This document shows, one piece after another, positions 17,736 to 25,205 of a stretch of DNA of 64,000 bases. Position numbers and translations under genes: made by a program. The notes under the pieces were generated by a model. That model was not told the origin of the DNA, did not search any database, and saw only the letters and a list, made by a program, of their open reading frames with translations. The number at the start of each line of letters is the position of its first letter. Within the stretch, counting starts at the first letter, position 1. The stretch is from Bacteroidota bacterium (GTDB taxonomy: Bacteria > Bacteroidota > Bacteroidia > Flavobacteriales > Flavobacteriaceae): assembly GCA_023387965.1 (NCBI GenBank), contig JAEWHE010000050.1:62001-126000 (forward strand), written 5' to 3'.

Positions 17736-17769
17736 TTAAAATAGAAATTTTACTCAATTTCTATTTTAA
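17736..17769. repeat. Perfect 14-bp inverted repeat between divergent genes
   Basis: TTAAAATAGAAATT and its exact reverse complement are separated by a six-base loop (TTACTC). It lies 110 bp upstream of serC and 70 bp upstream of the DUF1801-like gene, so it is not in a normal terminator position for either; a regulator site, an attenuator in a leader or a remnant is possible. Confidence 0.7.
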
Positions 17770-17837
17770 AGTGCGTGGACTTTATTTTAATAATTTTAGC
17801 TAATTTCGTAAAAGATCAATTTCAAAAAAGTGTAATT

Positions 17838-18449
17838 ATGCCAATTTTAAACGACAAAGTTGACCAATATATCGAAAATGCTGCCGAATTTCAACAGCCA
17901 ATTTTAACTAAACTCCGCGAATGGGTTCATAAGTATTGCGATGAAGTTGAAGAAAAAATAAAATGGGGTTATCCGCATTTAGACTATCGTGGTGATTTTA
18001 TGGGTGTGTTGATGGCTTACAAAAATTACTGCGGATTTATGTTTGTAAAGTCGGAATTAATGAGCGATCCAAGATTAAAAAATAACAAAGATTTAAAAGC
18101 ACCGGAGCGATTTTTGGGCAATTTAAAAAGTTTGGAAGATTTGCCTTCGGAGGAAGAATTTGCTTCGTTTGTAAAGGAAGCCATGATGCTGAATGAGCAA
18201 AAAATAAAGGTTCCGAAAAAGACTTCGGCAGAAACAAAACCTGTAGAAATACCACAAGCATTTTCAGATGCTTTAGCAAAAAACGCTCGAGCACAAGAAA
18301 TTTTTAATGAAAAATCACCGTCTTTTCGCAAAGAATACATCACTTGGATTGCCGATGCTAAAACCGAAAACACCCGAAACAAAAGAATTGACGAGGCAAT
18401 TCAATGGATTTCGGAAGGAAAAGGACGACATTGGAAATATATGAAATAA
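17838..18449 (+). CDS. DUF1801/YdeI-OmpD-associated family protein
   Basis: The ATG at 17838 (MPILNDKVDQYIENAAEFQQ) is taken; the frame extends to 17775 but the extra part lies over the inverted repeat. The 203-residue protein has an N-terminal DUF1801 (YdhG-like) domain with EWVHKYCDEVEEKIKWGYPHL and a C-terminal OmdA/YdeI-type segment ending AKTENTRNKRIDEAIQWI and GKGRHWKYMK. This pairing is typical of cytoplasmic bacterial YdeI-like proteins with unclear function, sometimes linked to peptide resistance. It is a lone gene; a second YdeI-type protein is encoded at 52.9 kb. Confidence 0.84.
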   Translation: MPILNDKVDQYIENAAEFQQPILTKLREWVHKYCDEVEEKIKWGYPHLDYRGDFMGVLMAYKNYCGFMFVKSELMSDPRLKNNKDLKAPERFLGNLKSLEDLPSEEEFASFVKEAMMLNEQKIKVPKKTSAETKPVEIPQAFSDALAKNARAQEIFNEKSPSFRKEYITWIADAKTENTRNKRIDEAIQWISEGKGRHWKYMK

Positions 18450-19508
18450 CTATAAATTTTGTAAAAACGCTATCGTGTCAACGTTGTCAGCATAGTCCCA
18501 AAGCTCGGGTTTTTGGGTTTTGCCAAAAGCAACAGAATTTTCTAAAACACCGTTTGAAACCACACATTGAATCAAATCTTTGTCAGTTTTTAAGCGGTTT
18601 TTTACATCCTGAATATCATCGTAAAATTCGTAAAAAACACTTGAAATTGGCGAGGCATACGAAGTATCTTCTTTAATGGTCAAAAAGCCGTTGTCTAATA
18701 ATTGAAATTGGCTCATCAAAAAAACCGCTTTGTTGTAATCATAGTTATTGGCGTATCTTTCGTATTTGATGATATCCTGATAGTGGAAGATGGCTTTGAA
18801 AAAATCATCAAAATTGTAATTTTTCGGCACCATTAATTTCGAAACATTTCGGCAACCCAAACCAAAATATCGGAAAATGTCTTCGCCTAAATTGGTTAAT
18901 TCTTCCTGAGTTTCTTTTCCAGTCAAAATCGCTACAGAATTTCTACTTTTTCTGATTATCGAAGGTTTGTCTTTAAAATAATATTCAAAATATCTCGCAG
19001 TATTGTTGCTTCCGGTGGCAATAACGGCATCAAAATTCTCCAGTTTGCCTTCTGTAAAAGTGATGAATTTTTGAAATTCGGGTTCAATTGCCATTAAATA
19101 TTTTGCAAGAAAAGGCAATAAAAGTTGATCGTTCGAAGAAGTTTTCACCAAAACTTTATGTCCGGAAATCAACACCGATAAAAAATCGTGGAAACCAACC
19201 AACGGAATGTTTCCGGCTAAAATTAATCCAACGGTTTTCGGGGAAATTTCGCTTAAATTATAATTTTTCAACCAAAGGTCAAGGTTTTCTTTAGTCAATG
19301 CTTTTGCCCAAGAATCAATAGCAAAAAATACTTGTTCGGGTAAAAACCATCCGTTGTGCGATTGTGATAGCTGAATCAAGTTTTCAAAATCAGCAAAAAA
19401 CTTATCGTTAAGCAAAACATGTTCGGCTTTAATACTTTTATTTTCAGTAAATTGACTCAGGAATTTTCCCAGTTCTACAAAAATATTTTTTTTGTGTTCT
19501 AAAGTCAT
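18450..19508 (-). CDS. Acyl-CoA reductase, LuxC family
   Basis: The 352-residue protein (start 19508; an ATG two codons earlier is also possible) belongs to the LuxC/acyl-CoA reductase branch of the aldehyde dehydrogenase superfamily. The nucleotide region has VGLILAGNIPLVGFHDFL and the catalytic cysteine lies in IFRYFGLGCRNVSK. LuxC reduces acyl groups to aldehydes with NADPH, but no LuxD or LuxE partner is in the window. The stop abuts the convergent DUF1801 gene and the start faces a divergent ferredoxin gene, a neighbourhood I associate with flavobacteria. Substrate and pathway are unknown. Confidence 0.88.
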   Translation of the reverse strand: MTLEHKKNIFVELGKFLSQFTENKSIKAEHVLLNDKFFADFENLIQLSQSHNGWFLPEQVFFAIDSWAKALTKENLDLWLKNYNLSEISPKTVGLILAGNIPLVGFHDFLSVLISGHKVLVKTSSNDQLLLPFLAKYLMAIEPEFQKFITFTEGKLENFDAVIATGSNNTARYFEYYFKDKPSIIRKSRNSVAILTGKETQEELTNLGEDIFRYFGLGCRNVSKLMVPKNYNFDDFFKAIFHYQDIIKYERYANNYDYNKAVFLMSQFQLLDNGFLTIKEDTSYASPISSVFYEFYDDIQDVKNRLKTDKDLIQCVVSNGVLENSVAFGKTQKPELWDYADNVDTIAFLQNL

Positions 19509-19569
19509 AATCATTTGCTTTTAACGAGTTTTGGACGTAATTTTGCACAAAAATAAATCTTTTCTAAGC

Positions 19570-19626
19570 GGTAGGCAATAGGCAACAGGCAATTCGCTCA
19601 AAGCTTAGAGCTTATAGCTTAAAGCT
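19570..19626. repeat. Two short degenerate repeat tracts before the ferredoxin gene
   Basis: At 19570-19593 the word TAGGCAA is repeated with small changes, and at 19600-19626 the word AGCTTA(A/G/T) is repeated four times. They fill the spacer between the divergent luxC-like and ferredoxin genes and are not coding. Confidence 0.65.
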
Positions 19627-19638
19627 AATAAAAAAGAA

Positions 19639-19989
19639 ATGGCAATAATCATTACAGACGAATGCATCAATTGTGGTGCTTGCGAACCGGAATGCCCAAA
19701 TACAGCGATTTACGAAGGAGCAGACGATTGGCGATATAAAGACGGAACCAATTTAAACGGAAAAATAATTTTACCAAGTGGGGAAGAGGTAGATTCGGAT
19801 GCGGCACAAATGCCGTTGTCTGACGATATTTACTACATTGTTCCTGGAAAATGTACAGAATGTAAAGGTTTTCACGAAGAACCGCAATGTGCTGCCGTAT
19901 GTCCCGTAGATTGTTGCGTTCCTGATGACAATCACGTAGAAAGTGACGAAACCTTATTAAACCGTCAAGCGTTTTTGCACGGAGAATAA
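19639..19989 (+). CDS. 2[4Fe-4S] ferredoxin (Alvin type)
   Basis: The 116-residue protein has a first cluster motif CINCGACEPECPN at residues 9-21 and a second one starting CTEC near residue 74, where the second and third cysteines are separated by eight residues before QCAAVCPVDCC. This inserted loop and the long central region mark Allochromatium-type (Alvin) ferredoxins with two [4Fe-4S] clusters of low potential. It is a soluble electron carrier. The divergent LuxC-like reductase is a possible partner by position only. It ends at a strong bidirectional terminator. Confidence 0.92.
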   Translation: MAIIITDECINCGACEPECPNTAIYEGADDWRYKDGTNLNGKIILPSGEEVDSDAAQMPLSDDIYYIVPGKCTECKGFHEEPQCAAVCPVDCCVPDDNHVESDETLLNRQAFLHGE

Positions 19990-20005
19990 CAAATTTACAA
20001 CGCAT

Positions 20006-20047
20006 AAAAAAATCCTGATTTGGTAAGCCCGAATCAGGATTTTTTAT
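20006..20047. terminator. Bidirectional hairpin terminator
   Basis: A 10-bp stem AATCCTGATT/AATCAGGATT with an 11-base loop is flanked by A-run and T-run. It serves the ferredoxin gene on the plus strand and the secreted-protein gene on the minus strand. Confidence 0.85.
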
Positions 20048-20067
20048 TATGAAAAAGTGATTATTTT

Positions 20068-20601
20068 CTAGTTTCGAGTGTACGTTTGCACCCTAACTTT
20101 ATCTGTTTTATCATCATAAGTTTCTACCACTAAATTTCCATTAGTATCAAAATAACCAATAGAAGTTTGGTCATTGCCTCTATAAATGTAGCTATTGGTA
20201 GAAGTTGCACGTAAAATTCCTAATTTTTTATTTCCGTCAGTACTAATTACATATCCTGCTGGATCAAGTGTTAGCTGAAATCTTTTTCCGTCAGAAGTAT
20301 AGTAAGCAGAACGATCCATATCTACTGTTCGAGTAGTTCCATCAGGATTGGTAACACTTGTGGTAGAAGTAACTTGTACAGGAGTTGACTTCATTTCTTT
20401 ATTCAAAGCATTTGATTCAGCATTTTGAAACTCAATATTTTGAACTTCTTTCACGTCTTGTGTTTTCTGAAATTTTTTCTCCCCTTCAGAATCTTTCACA
20501 GTCGTAACAGTGGTTTTTTTAACTTCGGTTACATTTTTATTTTGTGCTTGCAAACTTGCTGTGGCAATTAGTGCCAATGCACTTAACATTATTGTTTTCA
20601 T
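20068..20601 (-). CDS. Secreted protein of unknown function
   Basis: I do not recognise this 177-residue protein. It has a signal peptide (MKTIMLSALALIATASLQAQ) and a mature part rich in T, K and V at first (KKTTVTTVKDSEGEKKF), then a beta-rich region with two visible short repeats of the type DGNKKLGILRATS and DTNGNLVVETYDDKT, each close to a glycine-asparagine turn. It is probably periplasmic or surface-exposed. It is a single gene with a shared terminator at its 3' end. Confidence 0.7.
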   Translation of the reverse strand: MKTIMLSALALIATASLQAQNKNVTEVKKTTVTTVKDSEGEKKFQKTQDVKEVQNIEFQNAESNALNKEMKSTPVQVTSTTSVTNPDGTTRTVDMDRSAYYTSDGKRFQLTLDPAGYVISTDGNKKLGILRATSTNSYIYRGNDQTSIGYFDTNGNLVVETYDDKTDKVRVQTYTRN

Positions 20602-20770
20602 CTTGAGTTATTTTTAGTTTTTACATTATCAAAATTACATCATAACTCCTAAAATAAATTATATGATTTTAATAATTGTTTTCAAAATCTACATTTGACT
20701 TATAAATTATCAATAATTTAACAAATCTATTTCTTGCAGAATTAGTTTAAAAAAAATAACGGCAAAAGCG

Positions 20771-20778
20771 TATATTTG
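20771..20778 (+). promoter_or_regulatory. Putative -7 element TATATTTG of ychF
   Basis: TATATTTG matches TAnnTTTG and ends 34 bases before the ychF ATG. The -33 TTG at normal spacing is not evident, so confidence is limited. Confidence 0.4.
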
Positions 20779-20812
20779 CACCCTCAAAACAAGACTTAAA
20801 GAAAAAAATATA

Positions 20813-21907
20813 ATGAAAGCAGGAATTGTAGGATTGCCAAACGTAGGAAAATCAACTCTTTTCAACTGTTTGTCTAACGCAAAAGCCCAAAGTGCAAACT
20901 TTCCGTTTTGTACCATTGAGCCAAATATTGGAGTGGTAAACGTTCCAGATCCGCGAATCAACAAATTGGAAGAACTTGTAAAACCAGAGCGTGTTGTAAT
21001 GGCAACGGTTGACATCGTGGATATTGCAGGTTTGGTAAAAGGAGCAAGCAAAGGTGAAGGTTTAGGAAATCAATTTCTTGGAAATATTCGCGAGTGTAAT
21101 GCTATCATTCACGTTTTGCGTTGCTTTGACAACGATAATATTGTTCACGTTGACGGAAACGTAAATCCTATTCGTGATAAGGAAACCATTGATATAGAAC
21201 TACAATTAAAAGATTTAGAAAACGTAGAGAAACGTCTTGAAAAAGTAAATCGCGCGGCTAAAACTGGTAATAAAGAAGCCCAAGTTGAACAAGCGCTTTT
21301 AAACCGAATTAAAGATGCTTTATTACAAGCAAAATCTGCCAGAACCATTACGCCACAAAGCAATGACGAAGCAATTTTATTAGAATCTTTTCAATTAATT
21401 ACGGCAAAACCAGTTCTTTATGTTTGTAATGTTGACGAAGCTTCTGCCGTTTCCGGAAATAAATATGTGGAGCGAGTTCGCGAATTGGTTAAGGATGAAG
21501 ATGCCGAAGTTATCGTACTTTCGGTTGGAGCTGAAGCCGACATTACCGAACTCGAAAGTTACGAAGAACGTCAGGTTTTCCTTGAAGATATGGGCTTGAC
21601 CGAACCTGGAGCTTCGGTATTAATTCGTGCGGCTTACAAATTATTAAAACAGCAAACTTATTTTACCGCAGGTGTCAAAGAAGTTCGCGCTTGGACGATA
21701 AACATTGGCGACACCGCACCACAAGCGGCAGGCGTGATTCACACTGATTTTGAAAAAGGTTTCATTCGTGCCGAAGTAATTGCATTTGACGATTACGTGA
21801 ATTTCGGTTCGGAGGCTAAGGTCAAAGAAGCCGGAAAACTTCGTGTGGAAGGAAAAGAATACATCGTGAAAGATGGTGATGTGATGCATTTCCGTTTCAA
21901 CGTTTAA
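20813..21907 (+). CDS. ychF: Redox-regulated ATPase YchF (Obg family)
   Basis: The 364-residue protein is a textbook YchF/OLA1: P-loop GLPNVGKST at residue 7, switch II DIAGLVKGAS, the NVDE motif in place of NKxD (which shifts preference to ATP), a coiled-coil domain around residues 120-200 and a C-terminal TGS domain including AWTINIGDTAPQAAGVIH and VKDGDVMHFRFNV. It binds ribosomes and acts in translation and stress responses. It is monocistronic, with a possible -7 box upstream and a hairpin terminator at 21926-21964. Confidence 0.97.
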   Translation: MKAGIVGLPNVGKSTLFNCLSNAKAQSANFPFCTIEPNIGVVNVPDPRINKLEELVKPERVVMATVDIVDIAGLVKGASKGEGLGNQFLGNIRECNAIIHVLRCFDNDNIVHVDGNVNPIRDKETIDIELQLKDLENVEKRLEKVNRAAKTGNKEAQVEQALLNRIKDALLQAKSARTITPQSNDEAILLESFQLITAKPVLYVCNVDEASAVSGNKYVERVRELVKDEDAEVIVLSVGAEADITELESYEERQVFLEDMGLTEPGASVLIRAAYKLLKQQTYFTAGVKEVRAWTINIGDTAPQAAGVIHTDFEKGFIRAEVIAFDDYVNFGSEAKVKEAGKLRVEGKEYIVKDGDVMHFRFNV

Positions 21908-21925
21908 TCGAAAAATACTTCAAAG

Positions 21926-21964
21926 AATCCGCAAGAAAATTATTTTTTTGCGGATTTTTTTTTG
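21926..21964 (+). terminator. Rho-independent terminator of ychF
   Basis: A stem AATCCGCAA/TTGCGGATT with a 13-base loop is followed by eight or more T, 18 bases after the ychF stop. Confidence 0.88.
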
Positions 21965-22069
21965 GCGTGTCCCTGCGGGTCGGGCTTTCCGCTCTATCTT
22001 TTAATAAATTTCCCACGGGTTGAAACCCGCGGTAATTAATTAAAAGGATGCCGCTTCAATCCCTCACGC
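21964..22069 (+). repeat. Dispersed intergenic element, copy A
   Basis: The left end GGCGTGTCCCTGCGGGTCGG leads into GCTTTCCGCTCTATCTTTT. The core (about 22003-22041) has ACGGGTTGAAACCCG with AT-rich flanks. The right arm reads AAAAGGATGCCGCTTCAATC and ends CCTCACGC, complementary to the left GCGTG end. With copy B it fills most of the 525-bp gap between ychF and dnaK. Confidence 0.8.
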
Positions 22070-22159
22070 GACAAGCCGGGACATTTAGCTTCGAAATGAA
22101 AATCTTTTTTTAAAGACAACGCAAATTCCCCAAGATTCCAAAAATGCCCTAAGTTTTTC

Positions 22160-22253
22160 CCATAGCCCTGATGAAGCGGAAATCCTTTTTAGCTGTTAGC
22201 CCGGATTGAAATCCGGGGTAATTGATAAAAAGATTGAAGCGAAAAGCAGGAAA
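22160..22253 (-). repeat. Dispersed intergenic element, copy B (inverted)
   Basis: Read on the minus strand it has a left arm ending GCTTCAATCTTTTT, a core palindrome with CCGGATT..AATCCGG, and a right arm AAAAAGGATTTCCGCTTCAT followed by CAGGGCT. It faces copy A head to head with about 90 bp between. Confidence 0.75.
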
Positions 22254-22364
22254 ATGGATTGCAAAAAGCCGGGACGATTCGCTTCAAATAAAAAAAATGT
22301 CAAGTTGTCATATATTTTTTGGTGTCATTTTAACAAAAACTGACAAAATATAATCTTTAACGTA

Positions 22365-22382
22365 TTGGCACAAAGATTGACT
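22365..22382 (+). promoter_or_regulatory. Sigma-54-like -24/-12 motif before dnaK
   Basis: TTGGCACAAAGATTGACT resembles the sigma-54 consensus TGGCAC-N5-TTGC, with a GG and, ten bases later, GA in place of the usual GC. It lies about 50 bp before the dnaK ATG. The mismatch at -12 lowers confidence; a direct repeat of TGTCA/TGACA words at 22306-22345 lies just upstream. Confidence 0.35.
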
Positions 22383-22432
22383 AATAGCTAACCGAGTTTA
22401 AAAACTGAATAAAAATTAAAATCTAAATAAAA

Positions 22433-24322
22433 ATGGGTAAAATAATCGGAATTGATTTAGGAACAACCAACTCGTGCGTTGCCGTAATGGAAGGAAGCGA
22501 GCCAGTTGTAATTCCTAATGCTGAAGGAAAACGTACAACGCCATCAGTAATTGCTTTTGTTGAAGGCGGCGAAATCAAAGTTGGTGATCCTGCAAAAAGA
22601 CAAGCAGTAACAAATCCAACCAAAACGATTGCTTCTGTGAAACGTTTCATGGGGAATAAATTTTCTGAAAGTCAAAAAGAAGCAAGCAATGTAGCTTATA
22701 AAGTGGTAAAAGGTGATAACGATACGCCAAGAGTGGATATCGATACGCGTCTTTACACGCCGCAAGAATTGTCGGCAATGACACTTCAAAAAATGAAAAA
22801 AACAGCCGAAGATTATTTAGGAACTACAGTTTCTGAAGCGGTAATCACGGTTCCTGCATATTTCAATGATGCACAACGTCAAGCTACTAAAGAAGCTGGA
22901 GAAATTGCTGGTTTGAAAGTAATGAGAATCATCAACGAGCCAACGGCTGCTGCTTTGGCTTATGGTTTGGACAAAAAAGGACAAGATCAAAAAATTGCCG
23001 TTTACGATTTAGGAGGAGGAACTTTTGATATTTCAATCCTTGAATTAGGAGATGGAGTTTTTGAAGTACTTTCTACAAACGGAGATACACATTTAGGTGG
23101 TGACGATTTTGACCAAGCAGTTATTGATTGGTTGGCAGAAGAATTCAAAAACGAAGAAGGAATTGATTTGCGTCAAGATCCAATGTCGTTACAACGTTTA
23201 AAAGAAGCTGCTGAAAAAGCAAAAATTGAGCTTTCATCTTCTGCTCAAACAGAAATTAACTTGCCTTACGTTACGGCAACTGCAACAGGACCGAAACACT
23301 TGGTGAAAACTTTAACCAGAGCTAAATTTGACCAATTGACGGATTCTTTGGTAAAACGTTCTATGGCTCCAGTAGCTAAAGCGTTGAAAGATGCAGGTTT
23401 GTCAATTTCTGACATTGATGAAGTAATCTTGGTTGGAGGTTCTACACGTATGCCGAAAATTCAGGAAGAAGTAGAAAAATTCTTCAACAAAAAACCTTCA
23501 AAAGGAGTAAACCCTGACGAAGTAGTGGCAATTGGAGCTGCTATTCAAGGAGGAGTTTTATCTGGAGATGTGAAAGATGTATTGTTGTTAGACGTTACAC
23601 CTTTGTCTTTAGGAATTGAAACTATGGGTGGTGTTTTGACGAAATTAATTGAGTCTAACACAACTATTCCAACGAAAAAATCGCAAGTATTCTCAACAGC
23701 TTCAGACAACCAGCCATCTGTGGAAATCCACGTATTGCAAGGGGAAAGAGCTATGGCTGCTGACAACAAAACAATCGGTCGTTTCCACCTTGACGGAATT
23801 CCACCAGCAGGTAGAGGTGTTCCACAAATTGAAGTAACTTTTGATATTGATGCGAATGGTATCATCAAAGTTTCTGCAACCGACAAAGGAACTGGAAAAT
23901 CACATGACATCCGTATCGAAGCTTCTTCTGGATTGACTCAGGAAGAAATCGAAAGAATGAAAAAAGAGGCTGAAGCAAATGCTGATTCTGACAAAGCTGC
24001 AAAAGAAAGGATTGAGAAATTGAACGAAGCTGACAGCATGATTTTCCAAACTGAAAGTCAGTTGAAAGAATTTGGAGACAAACTTTCTGAAGGAAACAAA
24101 TCGGCTATCGAAAATGCTTTGGCTGAATTGAAAACCGCTCACGAAAGTCAAGATGTGGCGACAATCCAACCGGCTTTAGACAAAATCAATGAGGCTTGGA
24201 AAAATGCTTCGGAAGAAATGTATAAGCAAGGTGATGCTCAAGGAGCTCCACAAGATGCACAACCTCAAGGAAACCAAGGTGGTGACGATGTACAAGATGT
24301 TGATTACGAAGAAGTGAAGTAA
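22433..24322 (+). CDS. dnaK: Chaperone DnaK (Hsp70)
   Basis: The 629-residue protein has the Hsp70 signatures IGIDLGTTNSCVAVMEG at the start, VYDLGGGTFDISILE near residue 190 and VILVGGSTRMPKIQE near residue 330, the linker DVLLLDVTPLSLGIET, the substrate-binding domain and helical lid, and a C-terminal tail ending DVDYEEVK. With DnaJ and GrpE it folds and protects proteins by ATP-driven cycles in the cytoplasm; neither partner is adjacent. It is monocistronic, with a repeat-rich 525-bp upstream region and a strong terminator. Confidence 0.98.
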   Translation: MGKIIGIDLGTTNSCVAVMEGSEPVVIPNAEGKRTTPSVIAFVEGGEIKVGDPAKRQAVTNPTKTIASVKRFMGNKFSESQKEASNVAYKVVKGDNDTPRVDIDTRLYTPQELSAMTLQKMKKTAEDYLGTTVSEAVITVPAYFNDAQRQATKEAGEIAGLKVMRIINEPTAAALAYGLDKKGQDQKIAVYDLGGGTFDISILELGDGVFEVLSTNGDTHLGGDDFDQAVIDWLAEEFKNEEGIDLRQDPMSLQRLKEAAEKAKIELSSSAQTEINLPYVTATATGPKHLVKTLTRAKFDQLTDSLVKRSMAPVAKALKDAGLSISDIDEVILVGGSTRMPKIQEEVEKFFNKKPSKGVNPDEVVAIGAAIQGGVLSGDVKDVLLLDVTPLSLGIETMGGVLTKLIESNTTIPTKKSQVFSTASDNQPSVEIHVLQGERAMAADNKTIGRFHLDGIPPAGRGVPQIEVTFDIDANGIIKVSATDKGTGKSHDIRIEASSGLTQEEIERMKKEAEANADSDKAAKERIEKLNEADSMIFQTESQLKEFGDKLSEGNKSAIENALAELKTAHESQDVATIQPALDKINEAWKNASEEMYKQGDAQGAPQDAQPQGNQGGDDVQDVDYEEVK

Positions 24323-24340
24323 TTTATTTCTAGATAAAAT

Positions 24341-24373
24341 AAAACCCGCTCCAATTTGGCAGCGGGTTTTTTA
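24341..24373 (+). terminator. Rho-independent terminator of dnaK
   Basis: A 10-bp stem AAAACCCGCT/AGCGGGTTTT with a 10-base loop is followed by T-rich sequence 19 bases after the stop. Confidence 0.88.
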
Positions 24374-24392
24374 TTTTGGTGTTTTTCGAAAA

Positions 24393-25085
24393 TTATTTCT
24401 TGATGAATTTCTTGGTTTCTTTTCCTATTGAAGAAACAATTTCCAAATAATACATCCCAGAATTTAAAGTCGAAACATCGATATTTTCAGGAATTGAAGC
24501 ATGCTTTCGGGTTGAAATAATTTGTCCCAAAGTATTATAAATCGTCACCTGAACATCGACTAAAGTGTCATTCGTTTTTATCGAAATAAAATTTTCGGCT
24601 GGGTTTGGTGCTAAAGAAAATGCGGTTTTGCTGAAATTTTCCGTTGACATTGCTTGCGGTCGATAAATCGCTTGACTACCTGATGGTGAAGTTAAAAAAA
24701 GCGAGGGAGAATCTCCTAAATAAATTATTGAGTAATTAAGTCCTGTAGGAACGTTACTGCGAAAAAAATGGGTGTACCAGAGATCAAAAAGATTGTCATT
24801 ATGATCATTACAAGTTATAAGTGTAGAAATCACACCAGTGTATGTCAATGTTGACCCCGAGAACACCACACCTTGGATAATATTATCGTTGCAAATATTT
24901 GTCTGGATTGTTTGGGATTCTAAACTCTCGATGGTTAGTATTGTGGAACGACCGATTTCTGTTGGTGCAGGCTCATACTGACCATTTTCAAACTTATGCG
25001 TTAAATACCAAGTTCTAACCAAATTCGGATCTTGGCTGAAGCCTTTAAAACTAATTAAAATAAATAAAAGTAAAGTTTTTTTCAT
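24393..25085 (-). CDS. Secreted protein with T9SS type A sorting domain
   Basis: The 230-residue protein has a signal peptide (MKKTLLLFILISFKGFSQ), a region of about 120 residues with WYLTHKFENG and SLFLTSPSGSQ that recalls small lipocalin-like or heat-shock-like beta barrels, and a C-terminal sorting domain of about 80 residues. The sorting domain shows SLAPNPAENFISI, VTIYNTLGQII, LNSGMYYLEI and the final KETKKFIKK, as required for export by the type IX system to the cell surface. The cargo role is unknown. The presence of this domain is strong evidence for a Bacteroidota host. Confidence 0.87.
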   Translation of the reverse strand: MKKTLLLFILISFKGFSQDPNLVRTWYLTHKFENGQYEPAPTEIGRSTILTIESLESQTIQTNICNDNIIQGVVFSGSTLTYTGVISTLITCNDHNDNLFDLWYTHFFRSNVPTGLNYSIIYLGDSPSLFLTSPSGSQAIYRPQAMSTENFSKTAFSLAPNPAENFISIKTNDTLVDVQVTIYNTLGQIISTRKHASIPENIDVSTLNSGMYYLEIVSSIGKETKKFIKK

Positions 25086-25205
25086 GTTGTAAGGGATTTC
25101 TTCAAATGTAGCTATTTTTTTTGAACAAAAATTCTAAATTGAAATCTCTTAAAATTTCCTTAAATAAATTTCTGAATTTGTATATTTGAAACGAAAAAAA
25201 TTTTC

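Noticed and set aside
18026..18382. Overlapping minus-strand open frames of 118 and 85 codons in the DUF1801-type gene
   Set aside because: Both are shadows of the plus-strand gene, which has clear family motifs.
23545..23910. A 121-codon open frame opposite dnaK
   Set aside because: dnaK on the other strand is certain, and antisense open frames over dnaK are a known artefact of its codon use.
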